From Pseudolabrys sp. (lineage in GTDB: Bacteria > Pseudomonadota > Alphaproteobacteria > Rhizobiales > Xanthobacteraceae): a stretch of 64,000 bases of DNA. Both the position numbers and the translations under genes were made by a program. The DNA lies in assembly GCA_022843325.1 (NCBI GenBank), contig JALHNV010000004.1, positions 1 to 64,000 on the forward strand. Direction: 5' to 3'. Below, piece after piece: positions 1 to 8,320 of this stretch. The stretch's first letter is position 1, and the number at the start of each line of letters is the position of its first letter. The notes under the pieces are model-generated. The model did no database searches, was not told the DNA's origin, and saw only the letters and a list, made by a program, of their open reading frames with translations.

Positions 1-134
1 TGCGGTTGCAGGCGGATGCCGGCGCGGGCAAATTCCTCGGCGCAGAAACTGCGGGCGAAGAAGCCGCGCTCGTCTTCCGCCGCTTCCATCTCGACCGTCA
101 CGACTCCGGCCAGCGGTGTGGGAATGAACCGCAT
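1..134 (-). CDS. rfbC: dTDP-4-dehydrorhamnose 3,5-epimerase-like protein (partial, 5' end only)
   Basis: Only the first 44 codons are inside the window; the gene runs off the left edge. The translated start reads MRFIPTPLAGVVTVEMEA, then an ED-RG-FF-R-F segment at about residues 20-30 that is typical of the RmlC/RfbC cupin epimerases, which epimerise C3 and C5 of 4-keto-6-deoxy sugar nucleotides. The ATG shares one base with the stop of the upstream methyltransferase (TGATG), so the two are probably translationally coupled. In this setting the substrate is more likely a CDP-linked 4-keto sugar than dTDP-glucose; that is inference from the neighbours. The active-site His/Asp lie outside the window. 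Confidence 0.8.
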   Translation of the reverse strand, partial: MRFIPTPLAGVVTVEMEAAEDERGFFARSFCAEEFARAGIRLQP

Positions 135-1360
135 CACCGCACCTGCAGGCGCGGAATGGCCGTGACCAGACGGCCGCCCCATGTGCTGATGGCGGCCAAT
201 TGATCCGACAGCTCGTCGATCAGATTCCACGGCAGGATCAGCACGTAATCGGGCTTGGCGGCGAAGATCGCCTCCGGTGCGCGCACCGGGATGCGGCTGC
301 CCGGCAACAGCAGGCCCTGCTTGGCGGTGCTGCGGTCGGCAACGAACGTAACGCGGTCCGGCCCGATGCCGCAGTAGTTCAGCAGCGTGTTGCCCTTGGC
401 GGCGGCGCCATAGGCGGCGACGCTGCGGCCTTCCGCGCGGGCCGTATCGAGAAACGTCAGCAGATCGCGGCGGACGCGGTCGACGCGCTCGGCGAAGCCC
501 GCGTAGCCTTCGGGCCGGTCGAGCTGCGCCTGCATTTCCCTGGCGCGCACGGCGGCGGCGCCCGGCAGTTCGGCTCTCTCGCTGGCATTGTGGCAGACGA
601 ACACGCGCAGCGAACCGCCGTGGGTCGGGATCTCCTCGACGTCGAACACGCGCAAGCCGTGCCGCGCGAACACGCGCTCGAGCGCCAGCAGCGACAGATA
701 CGTGAAGTGCTCGTGGTAGATGGTGTCGAACTGGACCTGAGAAATCAGGTTCATCAGGTGGGGAAACTCGACGGTGAAAACTCCCTCCGGCTTCAGCAGG
801 AGGGCGATGCCGGCGACGAAATCGTTGATGTCTGGCACGTGCGCCAGCACGTTCTTGGCAGCCAAAAGGTCGGCGCGATGGCCTTGCGCCGCCAGCTGCC
901 GCGCCGTCTCGGCGCTGAAGAAGGCGACTTCGGTCGGCACGCCCCTGGCGGTGGCGGCCCTGGCGACATTGGCGGCCGGTTCGATGCCAAGACAGGGAAT
1001 GCCCGCCGCGACGAAATTCGTCAGCAGGTAGCCGTCATTGCTGGCGATCTCGATCACCACGCTGGTGCGATCGAGCGCGAAACGCTCGATTGCCATCGCC
1101 GCGTAAAGGCGGGCATGCGCCAGCCACGAGTCCGAGTAGGACGAGAAGTAGAGGTAGTCGCTGAAGATCTCGCCCGGTGGCACCACGGTGTCGACCTGCA
1201 CCAGCAGACATTGGTCGCAGACCCGTGCATGCAGTGGATAGACCGGCTCCGGGTTGCGGCGGTCCGGCTTCACGAATGAATTGGCCAGCGGCATGACGCC
1301 GAGGTCCACCAGCGTCCGTGTCAGCGGCGCGCCGCAGCCCTGACAATGCGGCATCGTCAT
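134..1360 (-). CDS. SAM-dependent sugar C-methyltransferase (TylCIII/NovU-type)
   Basis: 408 residues, the usual length of nucleotide-sugar C-methyltransferases. Four cysteines (C6, C9, C48, C51) form the N-terminal zinc-binding module of this family. A Rossmann SAM-binding region follows (VVIEIASNDGYLL near residue 100, GIEPAANVA near 125). A C-terminal domain carries AAYGAAAKGNTLLNY near residue 315, as in the Methyltransf_13/Methyltransf_14 architecture. These enzymes add a methyl branch to C3 of a 4-keto-6-deoxy sugar. The start overlaps the rfbG stop by four bases (ATGA) and the end overlaps rfbC, so the gene sits inside a tightly coupled rfbF-rfbG-MT-rfbC operon. The methylated position and the sugar are inferred from the family. 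Confidence 0.85.
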   Translation of the reverse strand: MTMPHCQGCGAPLTRTLVDLGVMPLANSFVKPDRRNPEPVYPLHARVCDQCLLVQVDTVVPPGEIFSDYLYFSSYSDSWLAHARLYAAMAIERFALDRTSVVIEIASNDGYLLTNFVAAGIPCLGIEPAANVARAATARGVPTEVAFFSAETARQLAAQGHRADLLAAKNVLAHVPDINDFVAGIALLLKPEGVFTVEFPHLMNLISQVQFDTIYHEHFTYLSLLALERVFARHGLRVFDVEEIPTHGGSLRVFVCHNASERAELPGAAAVRAREMQAQLDRPEGYAGFAERVDRVRRDLLTFLDTARAEGRSVAAYGAAAKGNTLLNYCGIGPDRVTFVADRSTAKQGLLLPGSRIPVRAPEAIFAAKPDYVLILPWNLIDELSDQLAAISTWGGRLVTAIPRLQVR

Positions 1361-2412
1361 GCCATCGCCTCGTAGCGTTCGATGTGCGCAACGACGAGTT
1401 GGCGCGGATCGGCACCGTCATTGAAGGCGCGGTACCAGTCCGCGGTCCATTGCAAAGCCTGCGCCGGTTGCAGGCGCGGACGCCAGCCGAGCGTTTGCAT
1501 CGCCAGCGCCGGATCGATCGCCAGCGTCTGCGCCTCGTCGGGGTTGATACCCTCGGCCTGCATCCAGCGTTGCGTCGACTGCATCGCCGTGAACATCGCC
1601 TCGGCAATCTGGGCGACGGTCAGCACTTCGCCCGGTGGCGGGCCAAAATTTAGCGCTGCCGGCACAGCGTCGCCGCGCGCCAGCCGTTCAGCATACATGA
1701 GATAACCCGACAGCGGCTCCAGCACATGCTGCCACGGCCGCGTCGCCTGGGGATAGCGCAGTGGTAGCGGCTCCCCGGCGCGAATGGCGCGCCACAGGTC
1801 CGGGATCAGCCGGTCGTCGGCCCAGTCGCCGCCGCCGATGACATTGCCTGCACGCGCCGTCGCCACCGCAATACCCTTCGGTGCGAAGTAGCTGGCCGCC
1901 ATGCTGGCGACGGCGACTTCGGTCGCGGCCTTGGAGGCGGAGTAGGGGTCGTGGCCGCCGAGAGGATCGTCCTCCGTAAAGGCCCGGACTTCGCCGTCAT
2001 TGCGGTAAACCTTGTCGGTGGTCACGACGAGCACCGCCAGCAGGCCGTCGGTGTCCCGTAATGCGTCCAGCAGATGAACCGTGCCCATCACATTGGCGGC
2101 GAAGGTCGCAGCCGGATCGCGGTAGGAACGCCGCACCAGCGCTTGCGCCGCCATGTGGATGACGATCTGCGGCCGCGCTGTCTTTACCGCGTTCTTCACG
2201 GCCGCCGGATCGCGAATGTCGCCCAACCGCGATCGCTGGTCGGCAAAGGGTTGCAGCAGCGTGTAGAGCGACGGTTCGGTGTCGGGCGGCAGCGCAAGGC
2301 CGGTCACCGTCGCGCCCATTCGCTCCAGCCACAGCGACAGCCACGCTCCCTTGAAGCCGGTGTGTCCGGTGAGCAGTACACGCCGGTCCCGCCAGAAGGC
2401 GTGGTCGATCAT
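1357..2412 (-). CDS. rfbG: CDP-glucose 4,6-dehydratase
   Basis: 351 residues; an extended short-chain dehydrogenase that converts CDP-glucose to CDP-4-keto-6-deoxyglucose. The NAD motif TGHTGFKG lies at residues 15-22 and the family-typical TTDKVY at 131-136. The catalytic YxxxK is Y157-K161 (PYSASK). The start at 2412 is chosen because MIDHAFW begins the family's N-terminus and overlaps the rfbF stop by four bases (ATGA); the frame is open further upstream, but that part only reads the rfbF gene out of frame. It follows RfbF and precedes the C-methyltransferase, so it supplies the 4-keto intermediate. Confidence 0.92.
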   Translation of the reverse strand: MIDHAFWRDRRVLLTGHTGFKGAWLSLWLERMGATVTGLALPPDTEPSLYTLLQPFADQRSRLGDIRDPAAVKNAVKTARPQIVIHMAAQALVRRSYRDPAATFAANVMGTVHLLDALRDTDGLLAVLVVTTDKVYRNDGEVRAFTEDDPLGGHDPYSASKAATEVAVASMAASYFAPKGIAVATARAGNVIGGGDWADDRLIPDLWRAIRAGEPLPLRYPQATRPWQHVLEPLSGYLMYAERLARGDAVPAALNFGPPPGEVLTVAQIAEAMFTAMQSTQRWMQAEGINPDEAQTLAIDPALAMQTLGWRPRLQPAQALQWTADWYRAFNDGADPRQLVVAHIERYEAMA

Positions 2413-3182
2413 GTCCAGTTCTTCCACGGCGGCGCACCGGAGGCCCAGAGCTGCTCCAGCAGCGTCTTGTCGCGTAGCGTGTCCATCGGCTGCCAGAAGC
2501 CGCGATGCAGATGCACGCCGAGCTGCCCGGCGGCCGCCAGTTTCTCGAGCGGGTCGCGCTCCCACGTAGTGTCGTCGCCGTCGATCCAGTCGCCGACCTT
2601 GGGCGACAGCACGAAGAAGCCGGCATTGACCCAGCCGCCTTCGCCTGTCGGCTTCTCCTTGAAGCCGGTGATCTGGTGGCCGTCGTGGTCGAGCACGCCG
2701 AACCGGCCCGGCGGCTGCGCGGCGGTCACCGTCGCCAGCCGGTTGCCGCGGCTATGCTGCGCCACCACCGCCGAGATATCCACGTCGGCAAGCCCGTCGC
2801 CGTAAGTCAGGCAGAAGGCGGCGTCATCCTTGACGTAGGGCAAGATGCGCCTGATGCGGCCGCCGGTCTGCGTGTCGGCGCCGGTCTCGACCAGCGTCAC
2901 GCGCCAGGGTTCGCTCTTGGCGTTATGCACGTCGATCCGGTTTTCCTTCAGATCGATGGTGACGTCGGAACGGTGGAGGAAGTAATTGGCAAAGTACTCC
3001 TTGATCAGATAGCCCTTGTAGCCGAGGCAGATCACGAATTCGGTAAAGCCGTGACCGCTGTAGATCTTCATGATGTGCCAGAGCACGGGATTGCCGCCCA
3101 ACTCGACCATAGGCTTCGGCCGGACGGACGTCTCCTCGGAAAGCCGCGTGCCTAATCCACCGGCGAGGATGACGACTTTCAT
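2409..3182 (-). CDS. rfbF: Glucose-1-phosphate cytidylyltransferase
   Basis: 257 residues, the standard length for RfbF/DdhA. It makes CDP-glucose from CTP and glucose-1-phosphate, the entry step to CDP-deoxy sugars. The N-terminus has the nucleotidyltransferase signature ILAGGLGTRLSEET (about 5-18) followed by RPKPMVELGG. GDGLADVD, near residue 130, holds the metal-binding Asp. It is the first gene of the minus-strand operon, and 143 bases separate it from the divergent plus-strand operon. No frameshift or missing motif was seen. Confidence 0.93.
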   Translation of the reverse strand: MKVVILAGGLGTRLSEETSVRPKPMVELGGNPVLWHIMKIYSGHGFTEFVICLGYKGYLIKEYFANYFLHRSDVTIDLKENRIDVHNAKSEPWRVTLVETGADTQTGGRIRRILPYVKDDAAFCLTYGDGLADVDISAVVAQHSRGNRLATVTAAQPPGRFGVLDHDGHQITGFKEKPTGEGGWVNAGFFVLSPKVGDWIDGDDTTWERDPLEKLAAAGQLGVHLHRGFWQPMDTLRDKTLLEQLWASGAPPWKNWT

Positions 3183-3325
3183 GAGCGCTTTCGGTTGGTC
3201 ATGTCGCGTGTGGTTCCGTGGTCACAACTCTTGTACATTCAAGCGTCGAGCGTGATTCCCGTGGCTGTGCCATGCGCAGTGCCGACCTTAGTTGATTCGC
3301 CCCGATCGCAGGAGGGTTTCGCGCC
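3183..3325. promoter_or_regulatory. Divergent promoter region of the sugar locus
   Basis: This 143-base gap separates the starts of rfbF (minus) and the NeuD-like gene (plus), so both operons must have promoters here. The only site I can name is a strong Shine-Dalgarno sequence, AGGAGGG, at about 3310-3316, which fixes the GTG start at 3326. I saw no convincing operator palindrome. Confidence 0.5.
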
Positions 3326-4012
3326 GTGAAGGTCGTGCTCTATGGCCCGAAAAACCCCGAAACCATTCGGTTCTTCATGCAGCTCAATCGCCATGAGCAG
3401 CGGGCGGGCCTGGAGAAGACCGAACTGATCGGCTTCCTGCACAGCGATCCGGCGCGGAAGGGCAGCGAATTTCACGGCTATCCGATCTTCGGCGGGCTCG
3501 AGCAGGTGGCGGGGCTCGCCGCGCAGGGCACGAAGTTCGTCTCGCTGGTGACCGGCAGCACGGTTGCCCGCTACCGGACGGCGCGCGGCATCGTCCGCGC
3601 CGGCGGTGAACTCGCCAGCCTCATCCACCCGGATGTCGACCTGTTCATGTCGAGCGCCGGGCCCGGCGCCTATATCCAGGAGAAGGTCGTGGTCCAGGCC
3701 AATGTGCGGTTCGGCGCCAATTGCAGCGTGCACATCGGCTGCATGATTGCGCACGATGTGCGCGTCGGTCATTCGGCCTTTATCTCCTTCGCCGTGGCGG
3801 TGGCCGGCGAGGTGGAAATCGGCGATGGTGCCTTTATCGGCGCCAATGCTACCATCCTGCCGCGAATCAAAATTGGAAAGTTCGCCACGGTCGGGGCCGG
3901 CGCGGTCGTGAACAAAGACGTGCCGGACTATGCGGTGGTCGCCGGCAATCCGGCGCGGGTCGTCAAGCACAATGCGCCCGAACTGGCTCATGGCGACGTG
4001 TACGCCGACTAG
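3326..4012 (+). CDS. NeuD/PglD-like sugar O- or N-acyltransferase (left-handed beta-helix)
   Basis: 228 residues. The N-terminal third resembles the small Rossmann-like sugar-binding domain of NeuD/PglD acyltransferases. From about residue 105 hexapeptide repeats appear (VVVQANVRFGANCSVHIGC, VEIGDGAFIGANATI, IKIGKFATVGAGAVV), ending in the usual VVAGNPARVVK cap. Such enzymes transfer an acetyl group from acetyl-CoA to a sugar hydroxyl or amine. The GTG start has an AGGAGGG ribosome site 9 bases upstream. With the DegT aminotransferase two genes down, N-acetylation of a 4-amino sugar, as in PglD/PglE, is a reasonable guess; O-acetylation is also possible. Confidence 0.8.
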   Translation: MKVVLYGPKNPETIRFFMQLNRHEQRAGLEKTELIGFLHSDPARKGSEFHGYPIFGGLEQVAGLAAQGTKFVSLVTGSTVARYRTARGIVRAGGELASLIHPDVDLFMSSAGPGAYIQEKVVVQANVRFGANCSVHIGCMIAHDVRVGHSAFISFAVAVAGEVEIGDGAFIGANATILPRIKIGKFATVGAGAVVNKDVPDYAVVAGNPARVVKHNAPELAHGDVYAD

Positions 4013-4049
4013 CGTGATTTCCCTCAAGGCAACGGATGACGCTCGGCCG

Positions 4050-4802
4050 ATGAGCAACAAGAACGATTCCGGCGATCCGGTGGCCGCCTTCCAGCGCGAG
4101 GTCGCCGACAATATCGCACGGCAGGGCAAGGATGCCGACGTACAGGCGCTGGCGCGGGTCTGGATGCGCGAGACCGTGCCCTACAAATACTCGTACAATT
4201 TTTCCTGGCTCGGCCGCCCGATCATCCAGTATCCGCAGGACATGGTTGCGCTGCAGGAGATCGTCTGGCGCACCCAGCCCGAGCTCATCATCGAGACCGG
4301 CATAGCCCATGGCGGCTCGCTGATCTTCTTTGCTTCGTTGCTGGAGTTGATCGGCGGCGAGGGCCGCGTACTCGGCATCGACATCGACATCCGCGCCCAC
4401 AACCGCGCCGAGATCGAGGCGCACCGCATGGCGCGGCGCATCGACATGATCGAGGGCTCGTCGATCGGCGCCGATGTCGCCGGCGCGGTGGCCAGGAAGG
4501 CCGCCGGCAAACGCACCATGGTGGTGCTCGACAGCAACCACACCAAGGATCACGTTGCCGCCGAGTTGAAGGCCTATGCGCCCCTGGTCAGCGCCGGCTG
4601 CTATCTGGTGGTGCTCGACACCATCGTCGAGGACATGCCGGAGGCATTTTTCGCCGATCGGCCCTGGGGCCCGGGCAATAGTCCAAAATCGGCGGTGCAC
4701 GAGTTTCTCGCCGGCACCGACCGCTTTGTCGTGGACCGCACCGTCGACCACAAATTGCTGATCTCGGTCGGACCCGAAGGCTATCTCCGCTGTGTCAAAT
4801 AG
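4050..4802 (+). CDS. CmcI-family SAM-dependent methyltransferase (rhamnosyl O-methyltransferase/cephalosporin hydroxylase family)
   Basis: 250 residues from the ATG at 4050; an in-frame GTG at 4014 would add 12. The core has a SAM-binding strand and loop (LIIETGIAHGGSLIFFASLL, about residues 75-94). An acidic GIDIDIR segment follows, then IEGSSI and a VVLDSNHT metal-site-like segment. This matches the rhamnosyl O-methyltransferase/CmcI family, named for its two best-known members. Inside a nucleotide-sugar locus O-methylation of a sugar is more likely than antibiotic hydroxylation. Its 3' end overlaps the next gene by 11 bases. Confidence 0.75.
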   Translation: MSNKNDSGDPVAAFQREVADNIARQGKDADVQALARVWMRETVPYKYSYNFSWLGRPIIQYPQDMVALQEIVWRTQPELIIETGIAHGGSLIFFASLLELIGGEGRVLGIDIDIRAHNRAEIEAHRMARRIDMIEGSSIGADVAGAVARKAAGKRTMVVLDSNHTKDHVAAELKAYAPLVSAGCYLVVLDTIVEDMPEAFFADRPWGPGNSPKSAVHEFLAGTDRFVVDRTVDHKLLISVGPEGYLRCVK

Positions 4803-5943
4803 CCTGAAACATATCCCGGTCGCCGGCCCGTCGATCACACAGAAAGAGATTGACTACGTCACCGAAGCGGCGGCGACAGCGTGGTTCGACAAGGCCAATG
4901 TGTTTCAGCAACGCTTCGAGGCGGCGATGGCGGCGCGCCATAGGCGCGCGTTTGCTACGGCGCTGCCGTCTTGCACTGCCGGACTGCATTTGGCCTTGGA
5001 AGCGCTCGGCATCGGTCCCGGCGACGAGGTGATCGTGCCCGAACTGACCTGGATTGCCAGTTCGGCGCCGGTCGCCTATGTCGGCGCCACGCCGGTGTTC
5101 GCCGATGTCGATCGCGACAGCTGGTGTCTTGACGCCGCGGCGCTGGAACGCGCGATCACGCCGCGCACCAAGGCAGCGATCGTTGTCGATCTCTACGGCA
5201 ACATGCCAGACTGGGCGGCGCTCGAATCGGTTGCGCTAAAGCACAACATTGCCCTGATCGAGGACTCCGCCGAGGCGATCGGGTCGATGTTTCGCGACCG
5301 CCCGGCCGGTGCTTTCGGTGCGGCGAGCGTTTTCAGTTTTCACGGCTCCAAGACGCTGACGACGGGCGAAGGCGGCATGCTGCTGACCGACGACGAGGCA
5401 CTGTACCGGCGCTGCCTGATGATGCGCGACCACGGCCGCGCGCCGGGTGACATCATGTTCTTCAACGACGAAGTCGGCTTTAAGTACCGGATGTCGGCGA
5501 TGCAGGCGGCGCTCGGCGTCGCTCAGCTCGAGCGGCTCGACGAACTGGTGACCCGCAAGCGCACGATTTTCGGTTGGTATCGCGACCGCCTGAGCGATGA
5601 GGAAGGGTTCTCGTTAAATCAAGAGGCCAGCGGCGTGCGCAACACCTACTGGATGGTGACGGCGCTGATCGATGCGGCGTTCAACGTGTCGAAGGAGGCG
5701 CTGATCCCGCGCCTGACCGCACAGGGGATCGGGGTGCGGCCGTTCTTTTATCCGCTGTCGGCGATCCCGGCCTACCGCGGTCACCCGTCATCGGCCGGCG
5801 CGCGCGAGCGAAACCCCGTCGCCTACGATATCTCCTGGCGCGGCATCAATCTGCCGAGCGCCTACACCATGACGCCGGAACTCGTCGACCGCGTTTGCAC
5901 GGCCTTGATCGCTGAAATCCACGCCCTGCGCACTGCGGCCTGA
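4792..5943 (+). CDS. DegT/DnrJ/EryC1/StrS-family PLP-dependent sugar aminotransferase
   Basis: 383 residues, normal for the family, which transaminates keto-sugar nucleotides with glutamate as donor. The PLP lysine is K187 in FSFHGSKTLTTGEGG. The cofactor-ring motif IEDSAEAIG is at 156-164 and PELTWIASS near 83-91. The GTG start lies inside the upstream gene (11-base overlap), which suggests coupling. In this locus it would aminate the 4-keto group made by RfbG, feeding the NeuD/PglD-like acyltransferase. The sugar is not determined by the sequence. Confidence 0.88.
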   Translation: MSNSLKHIPVAGPSITQKEIDYVTEAAATAWFDKANVFQQRFEAAMAARHRRAFATALPSCTAGLHLALEALGIGPGDEVIVPELTWIASSAPVAYVGATPVFADVDRDSWCLDAAALERAITPRTKAAIVVDLYGNMPDWAALESVALKHNIALIEDSAEAIGSMFRDRPAGAFGAASVFSFHGSKTLTTGEGGMLLTDDEALYRRCLMMRDHGRAPGDIMFFNDEVGFKYRMSAMQAALGVAQLERLDELVTRKRTIFGWYRDRLSDEEGFSLNQEASGVRNTYWMVTALIDAAFNVSKEALIPRLTAQGIGVRPFFYPLSAIPAYRGHPSSAGARERNPVAYDISWRGINLPSAYTMTPELVDRVCTALIAEIHALRTAA

Positions 5944-5978
5944 CATCGAATAGCGCAACCATATCGGGCGCTTGGCGA

Positions 5979-5994
5979 TGTTTCACGTGAAGCT
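5979..5994. other. parS-like chromosome-segregation site (14/16 match)
   Basis: The sequence TGTTTCACGTGAAGCT matches the near-universal parS consensus TGTTTCACGTGAAACA at 14 of 16 positions, with mismatches only at positions 14 and 16. It includes the perfect 10-base palindrome TTCACGTGAA at 5982-5991. It lies in the short gap between the aminotransferase and the next hydrolase gene. ParB binds such sites and loads SMC; chromosomal parS sites cluster near the replication origin. No parA or parB is in the window. Confidence 0.55.
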
Positions 5995-6054
5995 CCGGGG
6001 TGCTTCGCCGGCCGCGCCATGCTAACTGTCGCCTTCCACTGGAAGGAAATCGCA

Positions 6055-7239
6055 ATGGCCGCACAAGAAGAACTGTCGTTCACCTATTTTCCCGAAAACT
6101 ATCGCTGGTCGCACGGCCTGCTGATCTGCCTGAACATGGCGCCGTGGGGCGGCGCCGAAATCGGCGAGATCAACCGCATCGGGCTGCGCCTGAAGAACGT
6201 CGTCGGCGATGACGACGCCTGGTTCCGCGAATGGTCGAAAGAGGCGCGCACCGTGGAGGATCGCGGTCGCGAACTGATTGCCGCCGGGCGCAAGACCAGC
6301 GGCGCGCAATATCTGCAGCGCGCCAGCGCCTATTACCATACCGGCGAACGCTTCCTGCAGCCGAAGAGCAAGGAGGGTAACGACGCCTATATGCGGGGCG
6401 TCGAGTGCTTCCGCGAGGCAGCCAAGCACCTCAAGCGCCCGCGCATCGAGCACGTCGAGATACCCTACAACGGCAAAAGCCTGCCGGCGCTCTACGTGCA
6501 CGCCGAGCCGGTCAACGGCGGCGGCAAGGTGCCGGCGATGGTGTATTTCGACGGCCTCGACGTCACCAAGGAGATCCAGTACTTCAAGGGTGTCGCCGAT
6601 CTCGCGGCGCGCGGCATCGCCTGCCTGATCGTCGACGGCCCCGGCAATGGCGAGGCGATCCGTTTCCGCGACTTCTACCTGCGTCACGACACCGAGCACT
6701 ACGCCACGCCGTGTTACGAGTGGCTGGCAGCGAAGCCGGAGATCGACGCCAAGCGCATCGGCGTCATGGCCATCAGCCTTGGTGGTTACTATGCGCCGCG
6801 CGCCGCGGCCTACGAGCAGCGCTTCGCCTGCTGCATTGCCTGGGGCGCGCAGTGGGACTACCAGAAGATCTGGAGCGATCGTTTCGACCGGCTGGCGGCG
6901 TCGGTGACGCCGTCGCTGTCGGTCGCCGCCCAGCACATCTCGTGGGTAGTGAACGCCAAGTCGCAGGAAGAAGCGCTGAAGCTGCTGGAGCCGTTCAAGC
7001 TCGATGGCGCGGTGCAAAAGATCACCTGTCCGTTCGTGCTGCTGCACGGCGAGGGCGATGAGCAAATCCCGCTCGAAGAGGCGCAGAAGTGCTTCGACGC
7101 GGTAGGCTCGAAGGACAAGACCTTCAAGATCTTCACCCGCGAAGAGGGTGGCTATCATCATTGCCAGATCGACAACCAGTCAATTTGCGCAGCCTATATG
7201 TGGGACTGGCTGGAAGAGAAGCTGCAGCCGTCAAAGTAG
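6055..7239 (+). CDS. Alpha/beta hydrolase (pseudooxynicotine-hydrolase/FrsA-like)
   Basis: 394 residues. An N-terminal helical cap of about 130 residues precedes an alpha/beta hydrolase core. The nucleophile is S241 in the elbow AISLGGYYA, and the acid is in HGEGDEQIP near residue 338. The His is in GGYHHCQID near residue 367. The layout resembles 2,6-dihydroxypseudooxynicotine hydrolase and related C-C or ester hydrolases; the substrate cannot be read from sequence. The ATG at 6055 is chosen because GGAAGGAAAT lies just upstream; an ATG at 6019 would add 12 unlike residues. A strong bidirectional terminator follows the gene. Confidence 0.75.
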   Translation: MAAQEELSFTYFPENYRWSHGLLICLNMAPWGGAEIGEINRIGLRLKNVVGDDDAWFREWSKEARTVEDRGRELIAAGRKTSGAQYLQRASAYYHTGERFLQPKSKEGNDAYMRGVECFREAAKHLKRPRIEHVEIPYNGKSLPALYVHAEPVNGGGKVPAMVYFDGLDVTKEIQYFKGVADLAARGIACLIVDGPGNGEAIRFRDFYLRHDTEHYATPCYEWLAAKPEIDAKRIGVMAISLGGYYAPRAAAYEQRFACCIAWGAQWDYQKIWSDRFDRLAASVTPSLSVAAQHISWVVNAKSQEEALKLLEPFKLDGAVQKITCPFVLLHGEGDEQIPLEEAQKCFDAVGSKDKTFKIFTREEGGYHHCQIDNQSICAAYMWDWLEEKLQPSK

Positions 7240-7255
7240 GTTTGGCCAAAGAAAA

Positions 7256-7293
7256 AGAGCGCGCCGCGGGTGCGGCGCGCTCTTCGGTTTTTA
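7256..7293. terminator. Bidirectional intrinsic terminator
   Basis: Perfect 12-bp arms AGAGCGCGCCGC (7256-7267) and GCGGCGCGCTCT (7272-7283) enclose the loop GGGT. On the plus strand it is followed by TTCGGTTTTT; on the minus strand the arm is followed by TTTTCTTT. It lies between two convergent genes and can end transcription from both. Confidence 0.9.
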
Positions 7294-7313
7294 AGACGAC
7301 GATCGAAAGAGGC

Positions 7314-8288
7314 TTAAAGCTGACCTTCGATCTTGTTGTCACGCACGACCTGACCCCAGCGGTCCATTTCGCTCTTGAAGAGCTGGGCGGCGGCGGCGGT
7401 CGTCTGCTGATCCTTCGGATACACCGAGACGCCGGTTGCGGCCCAGGTCTTGACGATCTTCGGGTCGTTGAGGATTTCCTGCATCGTGGCATTGAGCTTG
7501 TTGACGATCGCGTCCGGGGTGCCGGTCGGAACGAACATTGCGTGCCAGTAGAGAATCTGAAGCTTTGGTCCGAGCACCGAGACAAAGCTTTCGACGTTCG
7601 GCAGTTCCGAGGCCTTGTCCTTGGACGTAAGGCCGTAAGCCTTCATGGTGCCCGAGGCGACCTGCTGCGCTACCGATTGCGGGGTGGCGAAGAACACGTC
7701 GACATGTTCGCCTAGAATGTCCTGCAACGCCGGCGCCGCGCCGCGGTACGGAATCAGATCGATCTTGACGCCGGCTTCCTGCGCCAGCAGTGAACTAGCC
7801 AGATGGCCGGTGGAGCCCACGCCAGGCGTTGCCGTCCGCAGCGACTGCTTCTTCATGAGAGCCATCAACTCCGGCAGCGTATTGGCCGGCAGCCCCTTGC
7901 GGCCGACCAGGACCAGCGGGTTGTTGTTGATGAAGATAACCGGCTTGAGATCCTTCTCGGTGTCGAACGGAAGGCTCTTGTACAGAGCCGGGTTGGCGGA
8001 GATCTGCAGGTTGTGGATCAGCACCGTATAGCCGTCCGGCGCGGCACGGGCCACACGGTTAGTGGCAATGGTGGTGCCGCCGCCGCTGACGTTTTCGACG
8101 ATCACGCTTTGCTTGAGTTTATCCGACATTTCCTGCGCAAGCAGGCGAGCCGTTTGGTCGGTCGGGCCGCCGGCCGGGTAGGGGACGATCAGCGTGATAT
8201 TCTTGGTGGGATATTGCTGTGCCGTTGCCGGCCCAGCAAAAATGGCGAAGCCGAGTGCGACCGCGGCGAGCGTAACAAGGCGTTTCAT
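7314..8288 (-). CDS. Bug/TctC-family periplasmic solute-binding protein
   Basis: 324 residues with a Sec signal peptide (MKRLVTLAAVALGFAIFAGPATA, cut after ATA-Q). The mature part starts QQYPTKNITLIVPYPAGGPTDQTAR, the family's hallmark, and VPYRGAAPALQDILGEHVD lies mid-protein. Bug proteins bind small carboxylates, amides or related acids in the periplasm, often for tripartite tricarboxylate transporters, but no tctA or tctB gene is near. The CocE-type hydrolase lies 32 bases upstream on the same strand, so the bound compound may be related to that enzyme's substrate; this is inference. Confidence 0.9.
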   Translation of the reverse strand: MKRLVTLAAVALGFAIFAGPATAQQYPTKNITLIVPYPAGGPTDQTARLLAQEMSDKLKQSVIVENVSGGGTTIATNRVARAAPDGYTVLIHNLQISANPALYKSLPFDTEKDLKPVIFINNNPLVLVGRKGLPANTLPELMALMKKQSLRTATPGVGSTGHLASSLLAQEAGVKIDLIPYRGAAPALQDILGEHVDVFFATPQSVAQQVASGTMKAYGLTSKDKASELPNVESFVSVLGPKLQILYWHAMFVPTGTPDAIVNKLNATMQEILNDPKIVKTWAATGVSVYPKDQQTTAAAAQLFKSEMDRWGQVVRDNKIEGQL

Positions 8289-8320
8289 TTTGTATTCCTC
8301 CTATGGTTCTTTTCTAAAGC

